A stretch of 64,000 nucleotides of DNA, taken from the NCBI GenBank assembly GCA_036571765.1, contig BROE01000007.1, positions 1,581,895 to 1,645,894 on the forward strand, given 5' to 3'. Below the pieces are notes generated by a model, which was not told the DNA's origin, did not search any database, and saw only the letters and a list, made by a program, of their open reading frames with translations. The translations under genes and the position numbers were made by a program. Shown in pieces: positions 23,003 through 35,134 of the stretch. Numbering within the stretch: the stretch's first letter is position 1; the number at the start of each line of letters is the position of its first letter. The stretch comes from Plecoglossus altivelis. Taxonomy: Eukaryota; Chordata; Actinopteri; Osmeriformes; Plecoglossidae.

Positions 23003-26000
23003 ATGACGGAGCAAGGTGTAAAATGGGCTTGTGACTACTGCACCTTTGAAAATTGGCCATCTGCCGTTAAGTGCACCATGTGCCGGGCCCAGAAACCCAG
23101 TGGACCCATCATCACGGAGGAGCCCTACAGGAGCAGTCCTGCTTTAGAAACAGGTCCTGCGTGGGACCCCTCGAGGACTGAGGGCAGCAGCAGCCTCCTC
23201 ATCTGCCCAGATTCCAGTGCCAGGCCTCGTGTAAGGCCAGTCACCACTTCTGAAACCAGCATTAAGTGGTCTTGCCAGATTTGCACATACCTGAATTGGC
23301 CCCGTGCCATCCGTTGCACGCAGTGCCTATGTCAGCGCCAGAGGACCCGGAGGCCCGCAGAGTCCCCTCAGACGTCCGGCTCCAATGGTGGCTGCCGTCC
23401 TGCACCCTCCTCCCCCGTGGACCCGTGTGAGAAGTACAATGACAGGAACAGACTCAACACCCGCACACAGCACTGGACATGCTCAGCATGCACTTATCAG
23501 AATTGGCCTAAGACCAAGAAGTGTGTGGTTTGCGATCACCCAAAGCCCAACAACTTGGAGGCTATAGAACTGGCTGAACCGGAGAATCCCTCTTCCATCA
23601 GCTCCATTATCAATGAACAGGACCGGGCCAGGTGGCGGGGAGGCTGTAGTGGGGGTCAGGGCCAGAGAAGGTCCCCCCCAACCTCCAAAAGGGAATCCGA
23701 TGTAAAAATGGACTTCCAGAGGATCGAACTGGCTGCTGGAGCCATGAGCAGCAGAGAGGATCAGGAGGTGGATTTCAAAAAGATGAAGCAGATTAAAAAC
23801 TGCATGAGGAAAACGGATTGGCTGTTCCTCAATGCTTGTGCCGGTGAGTTGGTTTTTTGGAGGTCAGAAGGGACACTGACATGTTCCCTTTCGCACAGCC
23901 ACCAAAAACTCTCAAGCACCATGTTAGTTGTTAGTTCATGACCCTGACTCTGCCATTACAGATATCCTCCAATAGTACCTGATTGAGAGTATAAGGGGTG
24001 ATTATGTTTGGATAACTTCCACTATTAGTCCTGTCTGTTAGACCTTCACCTGAATAGTTGTACTCTAGTTAAATCCCACAGTCCTTGTGTCTTCCTCAAC
24101 ATAACAACAAAAGTGGGATTGTAACGCTGCCTTCTCTAGCCCTCTGTGATGTCATGCTGACGGAGAAGAGAGACTCCAAAGGCAATCATTTCTATGGTCA
24201 TTGTCCAGACAACACTGGTTTCAATTTCCCCTCAGCTCCTTTGTTACATAGAGGGTGACCTCACTCCTGTCAGTGGCCCTGGCCTTACTGTAGCTTGGCT
24301 TTTCTAAGCCATGTTTTGGTATTGAAAGAGAGCATTTCTGTGCCCTGCCAGCATGTTCCAGTTCTCTTCAGCTGTCGCTAAATACACAAACTGAATAGTG
24401 AGCTTCGTCTGTAAGCTAAATAAATGGAGCCAAGCTTGTGGCAGAGTCTGGGCAATGGAGCATTCTCGAGAAATGTGTTATGTGCAGAGTTTATTCGAAG
24501 ACCAGAGTGCAGTAATGGCATGATGTTTTATTTTGACTAGATAGACGGATTGCATTATAAGGACAAATCAGTGAGATGGAATTTGTGGCCGAGACTAACA
24601 TATTGGAATCAAGTTCCTTTGAGACTTGGGAAACTGCTAGAAGTAGTTTTGGTGTTTTTTTTGTGTGAAAAGCTTTGCCAAGTAGATAAGACTAATGGGA
24701 GCACATCATAGACCTTGAATATGAATGGGCCTGGCAAGACTTAGCAGAGAGGGTCAGAGGTGCAAAAACTCCCCTGGCCGGCTCCTGGTCAAAAGGGCCT
24801 ATAAACGCATCTCATTCGAGTCAGTATAAGCCAGGCAGCACCCAGCTGTAAAAATAGACCTGACAAGTCATGGAAGCAACAGGCAAAAAACAACAACTCA
24901 TGACCACAAACCTGACCTTCGTACGGACTGCCAGTGTCTGGGGTGTCTGTCTGACCATAGAGAGTTTGTACACTGGTTGAGTAACAGAAAATGCCTGTGA
25001 CACCAGCTGTGATGTTACAGTTAGAATTGCTATTGCCAGTGTGTAAGCTTAGCCAGCAATGCAACACTTCAACGATTATGAGAATACTTTACTTGCAGCA
25101 TAGAGAACCCTCTAACCTTTCAACTAAATTCCAATATGGGGTCTTGAGATCCTGTTGGCTGTATGATGAACAGCCAATTAGAGTCCTCCTTAATTATATA
25201 AGTGTTTGTCTATGGAGTAGATATGTGAGCCAAGCAGCACTTTCGTGCTTCTGATCGTCAGCGTATTATTTCAACTCTGGCTACACTGAACACTACTTAA
25301 AATCCCAATGAGTTGGCAGAAGGAAACAGACAGTTGTTTCAAGGTTTGAACAAGTGTAACATTCTCATTTTGTCTTTCTTTGGGTCTTTCTGCTGTACGT
25401 AAATGAGTCTGAAAGAAAACAATGGGGCAAACACTAGTATGTTGGATTGTGTGTGTGATACTTCTTAATGACCCGGATGTTTTTTGATGCTCTGTATTCT
25501 ATTTTTCGTTCATTACGAAACGAAACGCTCATTGAACGCCAAGAAAGGAAAACATTTTTGGGTACCTACTTCTACTGATCTAAATACTGAGACAGGTTGA
25601 GACTGTTTGCTCACTATCGCGGTGCCTTTGTCTAAGGCAGGGGTCTCCAATCCTGGTCCTCGAGGGCCGCTGTCCTCAAGGTTTTCGATGTTTCCCTGCT
25701 CCAGAACACCTGATTCTAATGAATGAGCCATTACCAAGCTCTGTGGCAGCTTCATAGTGACCCTTTATTAGAGTCAGGTGTGCTGGAGCAGGGAAACATC
25801 TAAAACCTTCAGGACAGCGGCCCTCGAGGACCAGGATTGGAGACCCCCGGTCTAAGGCATGGCAGGATGTTCTGAGACATCCCAGCCCTCTGTAGAGGTA
25901 ACTCATGGCTTCTTTCCTTCCCTGTTCCTCCTCTGTCATGGAGTCAGCCTGTTAAAATGCTCCCTACTTTTCCGGTGGTCGCCCAAGTACCGTCTCCCAT

Positions 26001-29000
26001 TGGCCCTCATTTCCACAACAACAGATAATGAGACTGGTTAACTGCAGGGGTTAGCTCCTAAACTAGAGCCGGTGCAATGCCTCTCCCCACATCGTGTTAT
26101 TCAATGTAGAAGATGCTAAGTAGGAAGCGCACTTGCTTCAAAGTCCACAAGAGGGGCAATGTGAACTAAAGGTCATATTTGAATGTCTTTTTGACGTCAC
26201 TGGCCTGAGGAGAATCCACTGGCTTCATGCACCTGCTATGTTTAGATCTTTTACTCTGCCTCTCTGAGACTTAGCTCAGTCATCGGCACCAGAATTAAGT
26301 TGCCAAATTCAGATTAATTGAGAGTGACAAGGAACAGCATGAAGCACATTCAGACTTGATGGATGGTGTTGTGTGGCTTCAATGAACATGACAGGCTGTC
26401 AATTATATCTTGCATTTAATTACCGGCAAGGACTTTTCTCTGGAGCTTGTCCAAGCACTACGGTTCTTATCCAAACTAGCTGGCACTTGCTTGCAGTGTT
26501 CCAGTTTTGAGTATGATTTTCAGAAAAAAACATGTCTTATGATGGACATACTATGCCTTACTGTGAACTGTTTGCCAACAGCGGGTGTGATTGGACTTGT
26601 CTAGCCTATTCATAAATAACATAATGTAACCATAATGCTTTTATATGCCGTAGACTTGGAGTGACAGGTGACTTCAATCAAGAGATAGCCCTATGTTATG
26701 CGTACAAAAATTTCAACCACAGTCCTTAAAGCTGGCTACCCACTACCCCTCTAATCTCCAGTCTCTCTTCCGCTCTCTCACTCTCTTGTTCCCTCTCTCT
26801 GCCCTCCAGGTGTGGTGGAGGGAGACCTGGCAGCGGTGGAGGCCTACAAGTCGTCTGGGGGTGACATCGCCCGCCAACTCAGCGCTGACGAGGTGCGCCT
26901 GCTCAACCGACCCTCGGCCTTCGATGACAGCTTCACCCTGGTCCATCTGGCCATCCGCTTCCAGAGACAGGACATGCTGGCCATCTTGCTGACAGAGGCG
27001 CGTGTTCTCTATCAAGGAGGGGGTGGGGTGAGGGGCGGGGGCGACTGGAGCAGAGTAGGGCTCTCAGCACTAGAGTAAGAGGGGATTAAGGGGAGTCAAA
27101 TCTCAAATGCGCAGTGCCCCATGTAATATCTGGTAATGCCTCTCCTCTGAGGTAACGAAGCCCTGTGAATATAGTACTGAGCAAATTAATGGGGCAGTCC
27201 TCCCCCCCCAACCTAAACCTAAAACATAAAGTTCATATCAGCACAACCATGCTGTTCAGAAATGAAGACCCACCAGACTTAAGAGAAAGTCGATTAAGGT
27301 TTGCTCGGTAGAATAGAGAAACGAGTGCAGTCGCTCACGTCTGTGCAAATAAGTGGTCTTACAAGCTTATCTTGCTTCAGTTGTTAGAATTCCCGTGTCA
27401 GATGCTGTGCTTTAGAGACATGATGGACTGAATGATGACTAAAGGCAGGACACACGCTCCTTCAGGATTAGGTGGAGGATTAGCCCATAATTCTGCCCTG
27501 CTATTGGTCCACTGGTGCCACAGAGCTGATGCGAGGTGGTGGCACGCAGAGCTCTTATTAGCTGACTCCCAGAAATGCCACACACCCAATGACAGGAGGA
27601 AAGCCGGAAGGATGGGATGTAATAGGAGGACTGTAAACCGGGACAATGGGTTCTTATACTGACGTGTTAGCCAACGACATCCTTAGATTGTCTTCTTTTT
27701 AAGGGATATTGTATAATAAAGCCCTTTTGTATGCCCAACAAGTTCCACCAGAAACGCGATTCAGAATGTTTTCGCGTGTTATCAAATAGGGTCAAAGTTG
27801 GCCCAGTTGTTGGCCTGTGGGTCAGCAAGAGGGTGCCTGCTTGGGAGTGCTGCTCTGGTAACCTGCTTGTTTCTGTGCTCCCTCCCAGGTGAGCCAGCAG
27901 GCACCCAAGTGCATCCCGGCCATGGCGTGCCCTGAGCTGATGGAGCAAATCCGCAGGGAGATTGCCGCCTCACTGCACCAGCGCAAGGGAGATTTTGCCT
28001 GCTACTTCCTCGCTGACCTAGTCACCTTCACGCTACCTGCCGGTCTGTATTCACAGTCTCGCTCACTCAGTCACACACACACACAGTGTCTCTCTCTTTT
28101 TCGCATTTATTGTGGGAAAGCAAGGATCTCCATGAGCTGACGTATTCAGAAAATACTCAAGACAACCTGTATAATTGAACATTGTGCAGCTAGAAAGTTT
28201 TTTTGATAAGAAATGAATCCATATTTGTGTGTTGTCATCAAAAGCGAGTCACGGTGGGGGGTAGGAATCTCAGGATGTGTAACCATGACAGCATTTGTGC
28301 CTCAGTGAATCCCTGGTATTTCTGTGTTTATGGCTATTGCGAGATGACAGATTATGTAGGGTTCAGGGGAAGATTTTTTTATCATGCCAAGTATTTCAGG
28401 CAGCAACACTTGGCCCTGGACCATGAGGTCCAAGACAATGTCAATGTATTCACTTTTGAGTCAGAAAAAGGCCACAAGTGTTCTGATGTGTGTGTATGCG
28501 TGTAGCTCAGAACCACATAGTCAAATGACCCTACCACAGTAAGGTCCGTGTTTACAGATGACCCGGTTTGTACAACACTTTGCTTCAGTTTCAGATGGGA
28601 CGTTCTTTAAATGCTGTTTGTTCGACCGATCGCTGAGTATGCTTTTGGTTTTGCAGACATCGAAGACCTGCCCCCAGCTGTCCAGGAGAAGCTATTTGAT
28701 GACATTTTGGACCGAGATGTACAGAAAGGTAAAGATTTCTCACACACTCCTTGGAGATGGCAGCGCTAAGCCTTGACTCTGCCATTTACTGGCCAGCTAC
28801 CAAACTTACCAGCCCCTCCCATCTCCTCAATCGCTCTGCTAATTACAATGATTGAGCTACCTCATTTCCCCTTCCATGCCACTTACCGGCACATCCTTGA
28901 ACACTACGTGCGCCCGGGCTGGTCATTACTGGTGCAGGTCTCTGAGGTGTCTCGTGATCTATTTAATTTCTGTAATTGGGTTATAGGACTGATGCTCTGA

Positions 29001-29923
29001 TTGGCGGCTGCAGACCCAGAGAGCAGTCATAAGTGACAGCACTGTGTCCTCTGCACCCCTCACGCTCCCCCACCCGCAGACACGCACTTGCACCGCTCTC
29101 CCTCCTAACTCGTGTGCCTCCTCGTTTCTCCTTTCTATCGTCCTCCTCTCCGTCTGTTTTCCCGACGTGAGCAGAGCTGGAGGAGGAGTCCCCGGTCATT
29201 AACTGGTCCCTGGAGCTGGGGACCCGGCTGGACAGTCGGCTGTATGCGCTGTGGAACCGTACGGCAGGGGACTGTCTGCTGGACTCGGTCCTCCAGGCCA
29301 CATGGGGTATCTACGACAAAGATTCGGTCCTGCGCAAAACGCTCCACGACAGCCTGCATGACTGCTCCCACTGGTGAGCAGTCTCACAGAAAATTCAGTC
29401 CTGTCGTGTTTCAGTGATGACTAGGGTTGGGTATCGTGGGTTTTTACCATACCAGTGCCAAATCCATTCTTTTTAAAGTGGTTCTGGTGCTTAAGCGGTA
29501 TCTGAACCAATATGTTAAAAAAGAGCTTTCGCCTCAAAATGTCAGTGGATGACATATGCGGTTATGATGCTTATTGCATCCTTTTCAGAGCACATCGTTC
29601 CGGAGCACAGCTTAGGCATTTAAGTGGCAGTGGCACTGAAATGTGACACCAGAATCTGTGTTCTGATTTGGTCCGGTACATTACCAATATAGGGGCCATA
29701 TAGGTCCTGATCTAATATTAGTACTGGGTATCCCTACCCAACCAAGCCGATGACCCCCACATCCAACCCATCTCAAATCTGTGCGTGCACGTGTGTGCAG
29801 GTTCTACTCTCGTTGGAAGGAGTGGGAGTCGTGGTACTCTCAGAGCTTCGGTCTGCACTTCTCCCTGAGGGAGGAGCAGTGGCAGGAAGACTGGGCCTTC
29901 ATCCTCTCATTGGCCAGTCAGGT

Positions 29924-29956
<33 letters not shown>

Positions 29957-32739
29957 AACATCCACTCACTGGCCAGTCAGGTACACACACACACACACAT
30001 TCACATCCACTCACTGGCCAGTAAGGCACACACACACACACACACACGCACACATCCTCATTCGCCAGTCAGGTACACACACACATACATTCACACAAAC
30101 TTCCACTCACTGGCCAGTCAGGTATACACACACACACATTCACATTCACTCACTGGCCAGTCAGGCACACACACACATCCTCTCACTGGCCAGTCAGGTA
30201 CACACACACACACCTTCTCTCACTAGCCAGTCGAGTGAGACCCCCCACAGCAGTCAGTCTAGACTGCCTGAAACAGTCTTGTTTGGGTTACCAACATTGT
30301 CACTCAATTCACAGTGTTTAGTTTGACGATCCTCAAGACGAGAATTCTGTTAATTCAAGCCCCCCACCCTTTTTAACATGATATTTGCTTCTTGGTGGAT
30401 CTGATGGGTAAGATTAGTATTTTTCTGTTGACCTGTTTTCTGTTGCTGCTCCCGGCTACCTCCCTCTCCCCATCTCCCACCAGCCTGGTGCCAGCCTGGA
30501 GCAGACCCACATATTCGTTCTCGCACACATCCTTCGCAGACCAATCATCGTCTACGGAGTGAAATACTACAAGAGTTTCCGGGGGGAGACATTGGGCTAC
30601 ACTCGTTTTCAAGGTAAGAAAAGGTTATAAGTTTGACGCCAGCGGGCTGTAAATATAGAGGACTGGATAGGCTGGACATATGCCAAGGCTCTGTAATTGG
30701 AGCAATAAAATATATTTCTATATGGCTTGGCAACGTCGCACCACCCACACCTGTAATATAAAATAAATCCATTGTTTCACCTGGACCCTGTACTACAAAG
30801 AAAGTTCAAAACAAATCAATTCTTATCTTGGTTCATTAAGTCTAACAACCGCAATCGCGCTAAGCCGTATCACAACTGTGGTTATAAAGTCCTTAACTTA
30901 ACCCAGGATTTCCAAATTGAGCGATGATCGCATTCACATAAAAAAGGGGCATGTTTTCCAAATATGACCAATTAGAAACTTGGAAAAGTGTAGCGCATTG
31001 TACTTCACACAAGAAGACGACATTTGTTTTAAAGAAATATTAAGCGTTTAAAAGCATAATTAAAGCGAAAAGCAACGCTTTTGCTGTTTCCAAAAAGGAA
31101 TGTTGGGAGAAAATTGACCACTCTGTGATGGCATAAGTTAATGGCCCTCTCAATATCCTTCACCAAGTCAGCAGTAGATCTGACTCTAAATACAATAATG
31201 TTTTCCAGCCAATTAGACCCTCTGGATCTTTGACAAATTATGATTTTATACGTGTTGAGCAATCTGCTATAGAACAGGTTACTTGTGCAGCATGAGTTAC
31301 CATAGTGATCTATCCTGGTAGAAAGTCAACCACCATTGTGACATTGAAAGTCGAGAGTTAAAACCTGAACTTACCCCGCTAACCCTAAATCCTGCTTTGT
31401 AGTGTTGGGCTCAGAGCCTGAAAAGAGCTTGTTCAGCCTGCTTGTCCACAGCATGTAGGACAGTGTTGCACCAGTGGGCAGTTTGCTGGCCTTGTCTTAG
31501 GCATGTCCTGGAGTTTCAAGTGGGAGGCATGGCATCTTAAAAAAGCCATGACACAACCCATTTATCCAAATTCGTATGGGAGGCAAAGGCAACCGAAACT
31601 CTCAGCCATTGAGTCAAAGTGCGTTTCAAATGTAAGGGGTTAATATCGCAATAATGGGCAGTGTGCACTATGCTCATACATGTGCTTCCTATCCACTTAT
31701 TCTAACAGAGCTGTCAGGAATTGAAGCCCAGAATCACCCATCAACCCCTTGGAATAGGCAGGAGGAGGGATAGGAGGGAGGGAGGTCATACACACGAGGG
31801 GAACAGGCTGCACTAGACAAGGAGGGAACACAGCAGCTTTCCACCACCTCTGCCCCAGTGTGGCTGATTCACAATGGGCCATTTGTCCCCTCTGACCCCC
31901 CAATCCCCCAAGCTAGTATCACTGCAGGGTCTGGTTGTAAATTGTGTTTGGCCTCCGTGTTCACTCACAAAGTAATACGAGGTCTGGGCTGTTTTCCTTG
32001 TGGGGCTTTTGGGATGTTTCAACATTTTTTGGGGGGGCCTTTTTGGTGGTCTTTCTTGCTGGACTGACTCGTGTGTGTCTCTGTAGGTGTGTACCTCCCC
32101 CTCCTCTGGGAGCAGAGTTTCTGCTGGAAGAGCCCTATCGCCCTGGGTTACACCCGAGGCCACTTCTCAGCCCTAGTTGCCATGGAGAACGATGGCTATG
32201 ACAATCGTGGCGCCGGCGCCAACCTGAACACCGATGACGACGTTACGGTCACTTTTCTGCCGCTGGTAGACAGCGAGAGGAAGCTGCTGCACATTCACTT
32301 CCTGTCCGCACAAGAGGTAGGTTTGGCCGCTGGTGTCTGAGCCTAACTGTGCTGGTGTATAGTACTTGACAGGGTTTTTTTCTGGGTTTTTCATTTTTTT
32401 GTTTATGAGGTGTAGGACGTGTGTTCTTTTGAGTTTGACTGAGCTTGCTTTTGGTCTTTTCTGTGGTATTTCTTCCATTTCTGTGAGCCCTTCTCACCCT
32501 CTTCTCTGCCCTCCTGGCAGATGGGCAACGAGGAGCAGCAGGAGCGGCTGCTGAGAGAGTGGCTGGACTGCTGTGTGACTGAGGGTGGCGTGTTGGCCGC
32601 CATGCAGAAGAGCTCGCGCCGCCGCAACCACCCCCTGGTCACCCAGATGGTGGAGAAGTGGTTGGACGGATACCGGCAGATCTGCCCCTGCGCTTCACTC
32701 TCCGACGGCGAGGAGGAGGAAGAGGATGAGGATGAGTAA
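23003..32739 (+). CDS. zranb1: ZRANB1/Trabid, OTU deubiquitinase, nine coding exons
   Basis: Exons are 23003-23843, 26810-26997, 27889-28042, 28657-28728, 29175-29373, 29801-29921, 30484-30613, 32087-32316 and 32521-32739, joining in phase to 717 residues (human 708). Three NZF zinc fingers have Cys10/13/24/27, Cys91/94/105/108 and Cys160/163/174/177. Ankyrin-like repeats (VEGDLAAVEAYKSSGGD, LVHLAIRFQRQDML) follow, then the OTU domain with catalytic Cys452 in NRTAGDCLLDSVLQ and His594 in GYTRGHFSALV. The tail is acidic (EEEEEDEDE). Trabid prefers K29- and K33-linked ubiquitin chains and has been linked to Wnt signalling through APC. Exon 2 has no GT donor at the conserved boundary (GAG|GCGCGT). 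An ATG three bases earlier (23000) is an equal start candidate. No disabling change is seen. Confidence 0.96.
23844..26809 (+). other. zranb1 first coding-region intron
   Basis: The donor is GCCG|GTGAGT and the acceptor is CCCTCCAG|GTGTGG. Apart from one complete hAT-type MITE (25638-25849), I see no gene or RNA inside. Confidence 0.7.
25638..25849. mobile_element. Non-autonomous hAT-type MITE with 8-bp target duplication
   Basis: A 212-bp element begins CAGGGGTCTCCAATCCTGG, has terminal inverted repeats of over 50 bp and carries no ORF. It is flanked on both sides by the perfect 8-bp duplication GTCTAAGG (25630-25637 and 25850-25857), as expected for hAT transposition. The TIR sequence is of a kind widespread in fish genomes. 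The intact duplication suggests a fairly recent insertion. Confidence 0.85.
29424..29745. mobile_element. Probable MITE in zranb1 intron 5
   Basis: The left end GGGTTGGGTATCG and the right end TACTGGGTATCCCTACCC are imperfect inverted copies about 320 bp apart, with no ORF between. Superfamily and target duplication are not clear. Confidence 0.35.
29906..30240 (+). repeat. Minisatellite made from zranb1 exon 6 end, its splice donor and CA tract
   Basis: The last bases of exon 6 plus donor, TTGGCCAGTCAG|GTACAC, are followed by CA repeats. The same block (CACTGGCCAGTCAG|GTAYAC plus CA) then recurs seven more times, with spacings of 59, 45, 47, 49, 43, 33 and 37 bases. Putative donor positions are 29922 (genuine), 29981, 30026 (GC), 30073, 30122, 30165 (GC), 30198 and 30235 (shifted, diverged). 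The exon's reading frame stays open through the whole array to about 30326. Confidence 0.85.
30781..31412. mobile_element. Probable PIF/Harbinger-like MITE in zranb1 intron 7
   Basis: The left end GGACCCTGTACTACAAAGAA and the right end, read in reverse GAGCCCAACACTACAAAGCA, form terminal inverted repeats around about 600 bp. Fish Harbinger/ISL2EU-type elements have termini with a similar CTACAAAG core. I could not define a target duplication. A 77-codon minus-strand frame inside is not recognisable. Confidence 0.45.
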
Positions 32740-33043
32740 GGACCGGGGGTAGAGAGAGAGAAAGAAAGAGAGCGAGAGAGAGAGAGAGAGATAGGGAGGG
32801 AAAGCGAGAGGTATAAAGGGAGGCAAGCTGTGGAGGACTTCCCCTCCCCTTGTCCGGGAGGACAGCACATGCAGGTAGAGGTCCTCCTCATCTAGATGTA
32901 CTGGAGAGAGAGGGCTGGCCGCCTGAAAGACTCTGGGGAGGCGCTGATCATGAACAAGGACAGCCAACATCAACAATCCACTGGTTACAAAGGACTAAAC
33001 GCTACATACAGAACTACTACTGCAAAAGTTGTATCTCATTACA

Positions 33044-33049
33044 AATAAA
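33044..33049 (+). terminator. zranb1: Probable zranb1 poly(A) signal
   Basis: AATAAA lies 305 bases after the zranb1 stop. Human ZRANB1 has a longer 3' UTR, so alternative distal sites towards 34.3 kb are possible. Confidence 0.5.
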
Positions 33050-33059
33050 GGATTACAGT

Positions 33060-33455
33060 TGCTTATGTAAATCCTGACAAGATTTCACGTTTTCCTCTCT
33101 GCTTCTCCTTAACGAGTTCAACCCCCCCCCCCCCCCCCCCCACATACACCCCCCCCCACCCACCCACATACACACCCCAGTTTAATAATGCATGTGTTCT
33201 GTGATACAACTAACACAATCTTTTCTGTTAGCGAAAACACTTGTGAGCAAACACAAACCACATCTTTACATTACAGGTTTTTCATCATTCTTCCTCCTCA
33301 GACTCCTTTATTTTTGGAATTGAGCTGAAATCAGAGGTGCCCACCCCCACATATTTAGGAAACAGTTCATAATTAAAGAATCCTTATCGCTGCACTCGTT
33401 GAGAAATCCTATTTAGAGATATTGCCTGACAGAATTTGCTTACAAGCATTTATCC

Positions 33456-33488
<33 letters not shown>

Positions 33489-34680
33489 CGGCGCGCATGC
33501 GTGCGTGTCAAATGAGTTTAAAGAGCATCTATTTTTCTTGGTTGTTATTTCGTAAACCTTCTAACTACTTCAGAGGTTGGATAATATTTATTTGTTTAGG
33601 AGGGCTAGCGTGTGAAGGTGTTCAATACTTAATTCAGTCTGTAATTTGATTGTTTTGTTTGGATTTTTTCTGTTTTCATTCAGTCTTGAAGACATTGTCC
33701 ATTGCACACACAAAAAAACACCCTTCCACATGAGGGGGGGGACAACCTTCAGTTTACTGATTTGTATCCGTTTAGTTTTTTATGTGATATTTAGTACCTC
33801 GTTTTGATGTTTGTGGGTGGGAGAAGCAAAAACCAAACGCCTCTTTCTAAAGAGTGCATTAACATTAAAGTGACTCACTCATATTGGGATTATTGTGTGT
33901 GGTTCTTATCTTCCCCTACCTGTTGTTTATTTGTGCTATGACAAGAGAGTCCTTGGTGCTCCATCTTCTGTGTCCTTAAAGCTTTATAACCAAAGGGGGG
34001 ACACCTGCTTCACCTCCTCCTTACCCTTCCCTACACAGCTGCCTCTCACCCTTCCTGCTTGGGTTTCCGGGTCTGGTGTGCCTCACCACTTACTCAACAA
34101 GACTACAGGTAGGGTACATATACCCAGGTTGTTTATCCATCTTCCTAATGTGCTAAAACCGCACCTCACAGGGTCAAATTCTGACCTACATTGACATTGA
34201 AGTATATGTATGTAAATAGCTGTATCGTGCCGTGTACATATACAGTATGTGTGTGTACACATATGCATAGTATATATGAGAATATTAAAAAAAATCCTAG
34301 TGCTGATCTACCATTCTGATATTTTTCTGTTTCCGTTAATGATCATGTCACATTCGCCAGCCTGCCCAGTCTATAATGGTTGACTTCCAAGACTTGTATT
34401 TTTCTTGTGCTTGTGCTTTTCTTTGATTAATTCACGATAAATGCCTTGACCCAAGTACTTTCCATTAGAGGAGCAGCAATTATTAAAAATGTGTCACAAG
34501 GTGCTCCCTAGTGGCAGTCACGGAGTATATCACCATGACAGAAGACAAGCCTCATAATCTTGATGTCAGTTGTAATTCTCTGAACAGTGCAAATGTCTAG
34601 TAATAATTCTGAAATCTTTGTCACCCAGTCAATCATTCTCACATGGAAACGGATGGACAGCTGGTTCTCAGAATTGTATC
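33060..34680. other. Convergent gap between zranb1 and ctbp2 3' ends
   Basis: No ORF of interest is present. The segment contains a C homopolymer (about 33123-33142), a (GT)n tract at 33456-33481 and ordinary AT-rich sequence. Parts may belong to extended 3' UTRs of either gene. Confidence 0.55.
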
Positions 34681-34681
34681 T

Positions 34682-34687
34682 TTTATT
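34682..34687 (-). terminator. ctbp2: Probable ctbp2 poly(A) signal
   Basis: AATAAA on the minus strand, about 2 kb downstream of the ctbp2 stop. The implied 3' UTR (34.7-36.7 kb) holds several long C-runs in the mRNA sense and a CA repeat soon after the stop codon. Confidence 0.4.
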
Positions 34688-35102
34688 TGAACTGCACTGA
34701 ATGCTAAATGTTCACCTTGTACAAGAAACAAATACAAATACTCACACTAAAAACAAAAACATACTGCTGGCTGCCTCTTTGATTCCTAATGGTGGGACAC
34801 TAAGTAGGAGTTTTACTATTGCTCTTACAGAGTACACGACGCCCCAAAGAACCTGGCCTTCGATAGAACAAAGAAAATATAAGAGAAAGAGAAAGAGAGG
34901 GATGGATCACATAGGACTATGGTTATAGGAACACTTACCTAGGCAATACAAATCTAACAGGACTCTGCAAAACTCTTCAACATCAGAAACATGGGATGCA
35001 TCGTGTTATAGAAAAATACCACAATGAATGGGGTTGGGGGGGTGGGGGTGGAGAGGGGGTATCCAGACTAACCAGGTTATGCTTTTTTCTTTCTCAAGAC
35101 AG

Positions 35103-35134
35103 TTTTTTTTTTTTTTTGGGGGGGGGGGGGGGGG
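35103..35134. repeat. T15-G17 homopolymer junction
   Basis: Fifteen T are followed by seventeen G. Together with G-runs at 35031-35058, about 35321-35341, 35842-35850, 36122-36142 and 36338-36379, it forms a G-rich plus strand across the likely ctbp2 3' UTR. Confidence 0.8.

Noticed and set aside
29906..30240. CRISPR-like spacing of short repeats
   Set aside because: The repeats carry CA spacers of irregular length and derive from an exon border in a vertebrate gene. It is a minisatellite.
29750..30326. Open frames of 158-181 codons rich in His and Thr
   Set aside because: Beyond exon 6 they are translations of CA repeat units. I report the repeat, not a gene, although leaky splicing could expose part of them.
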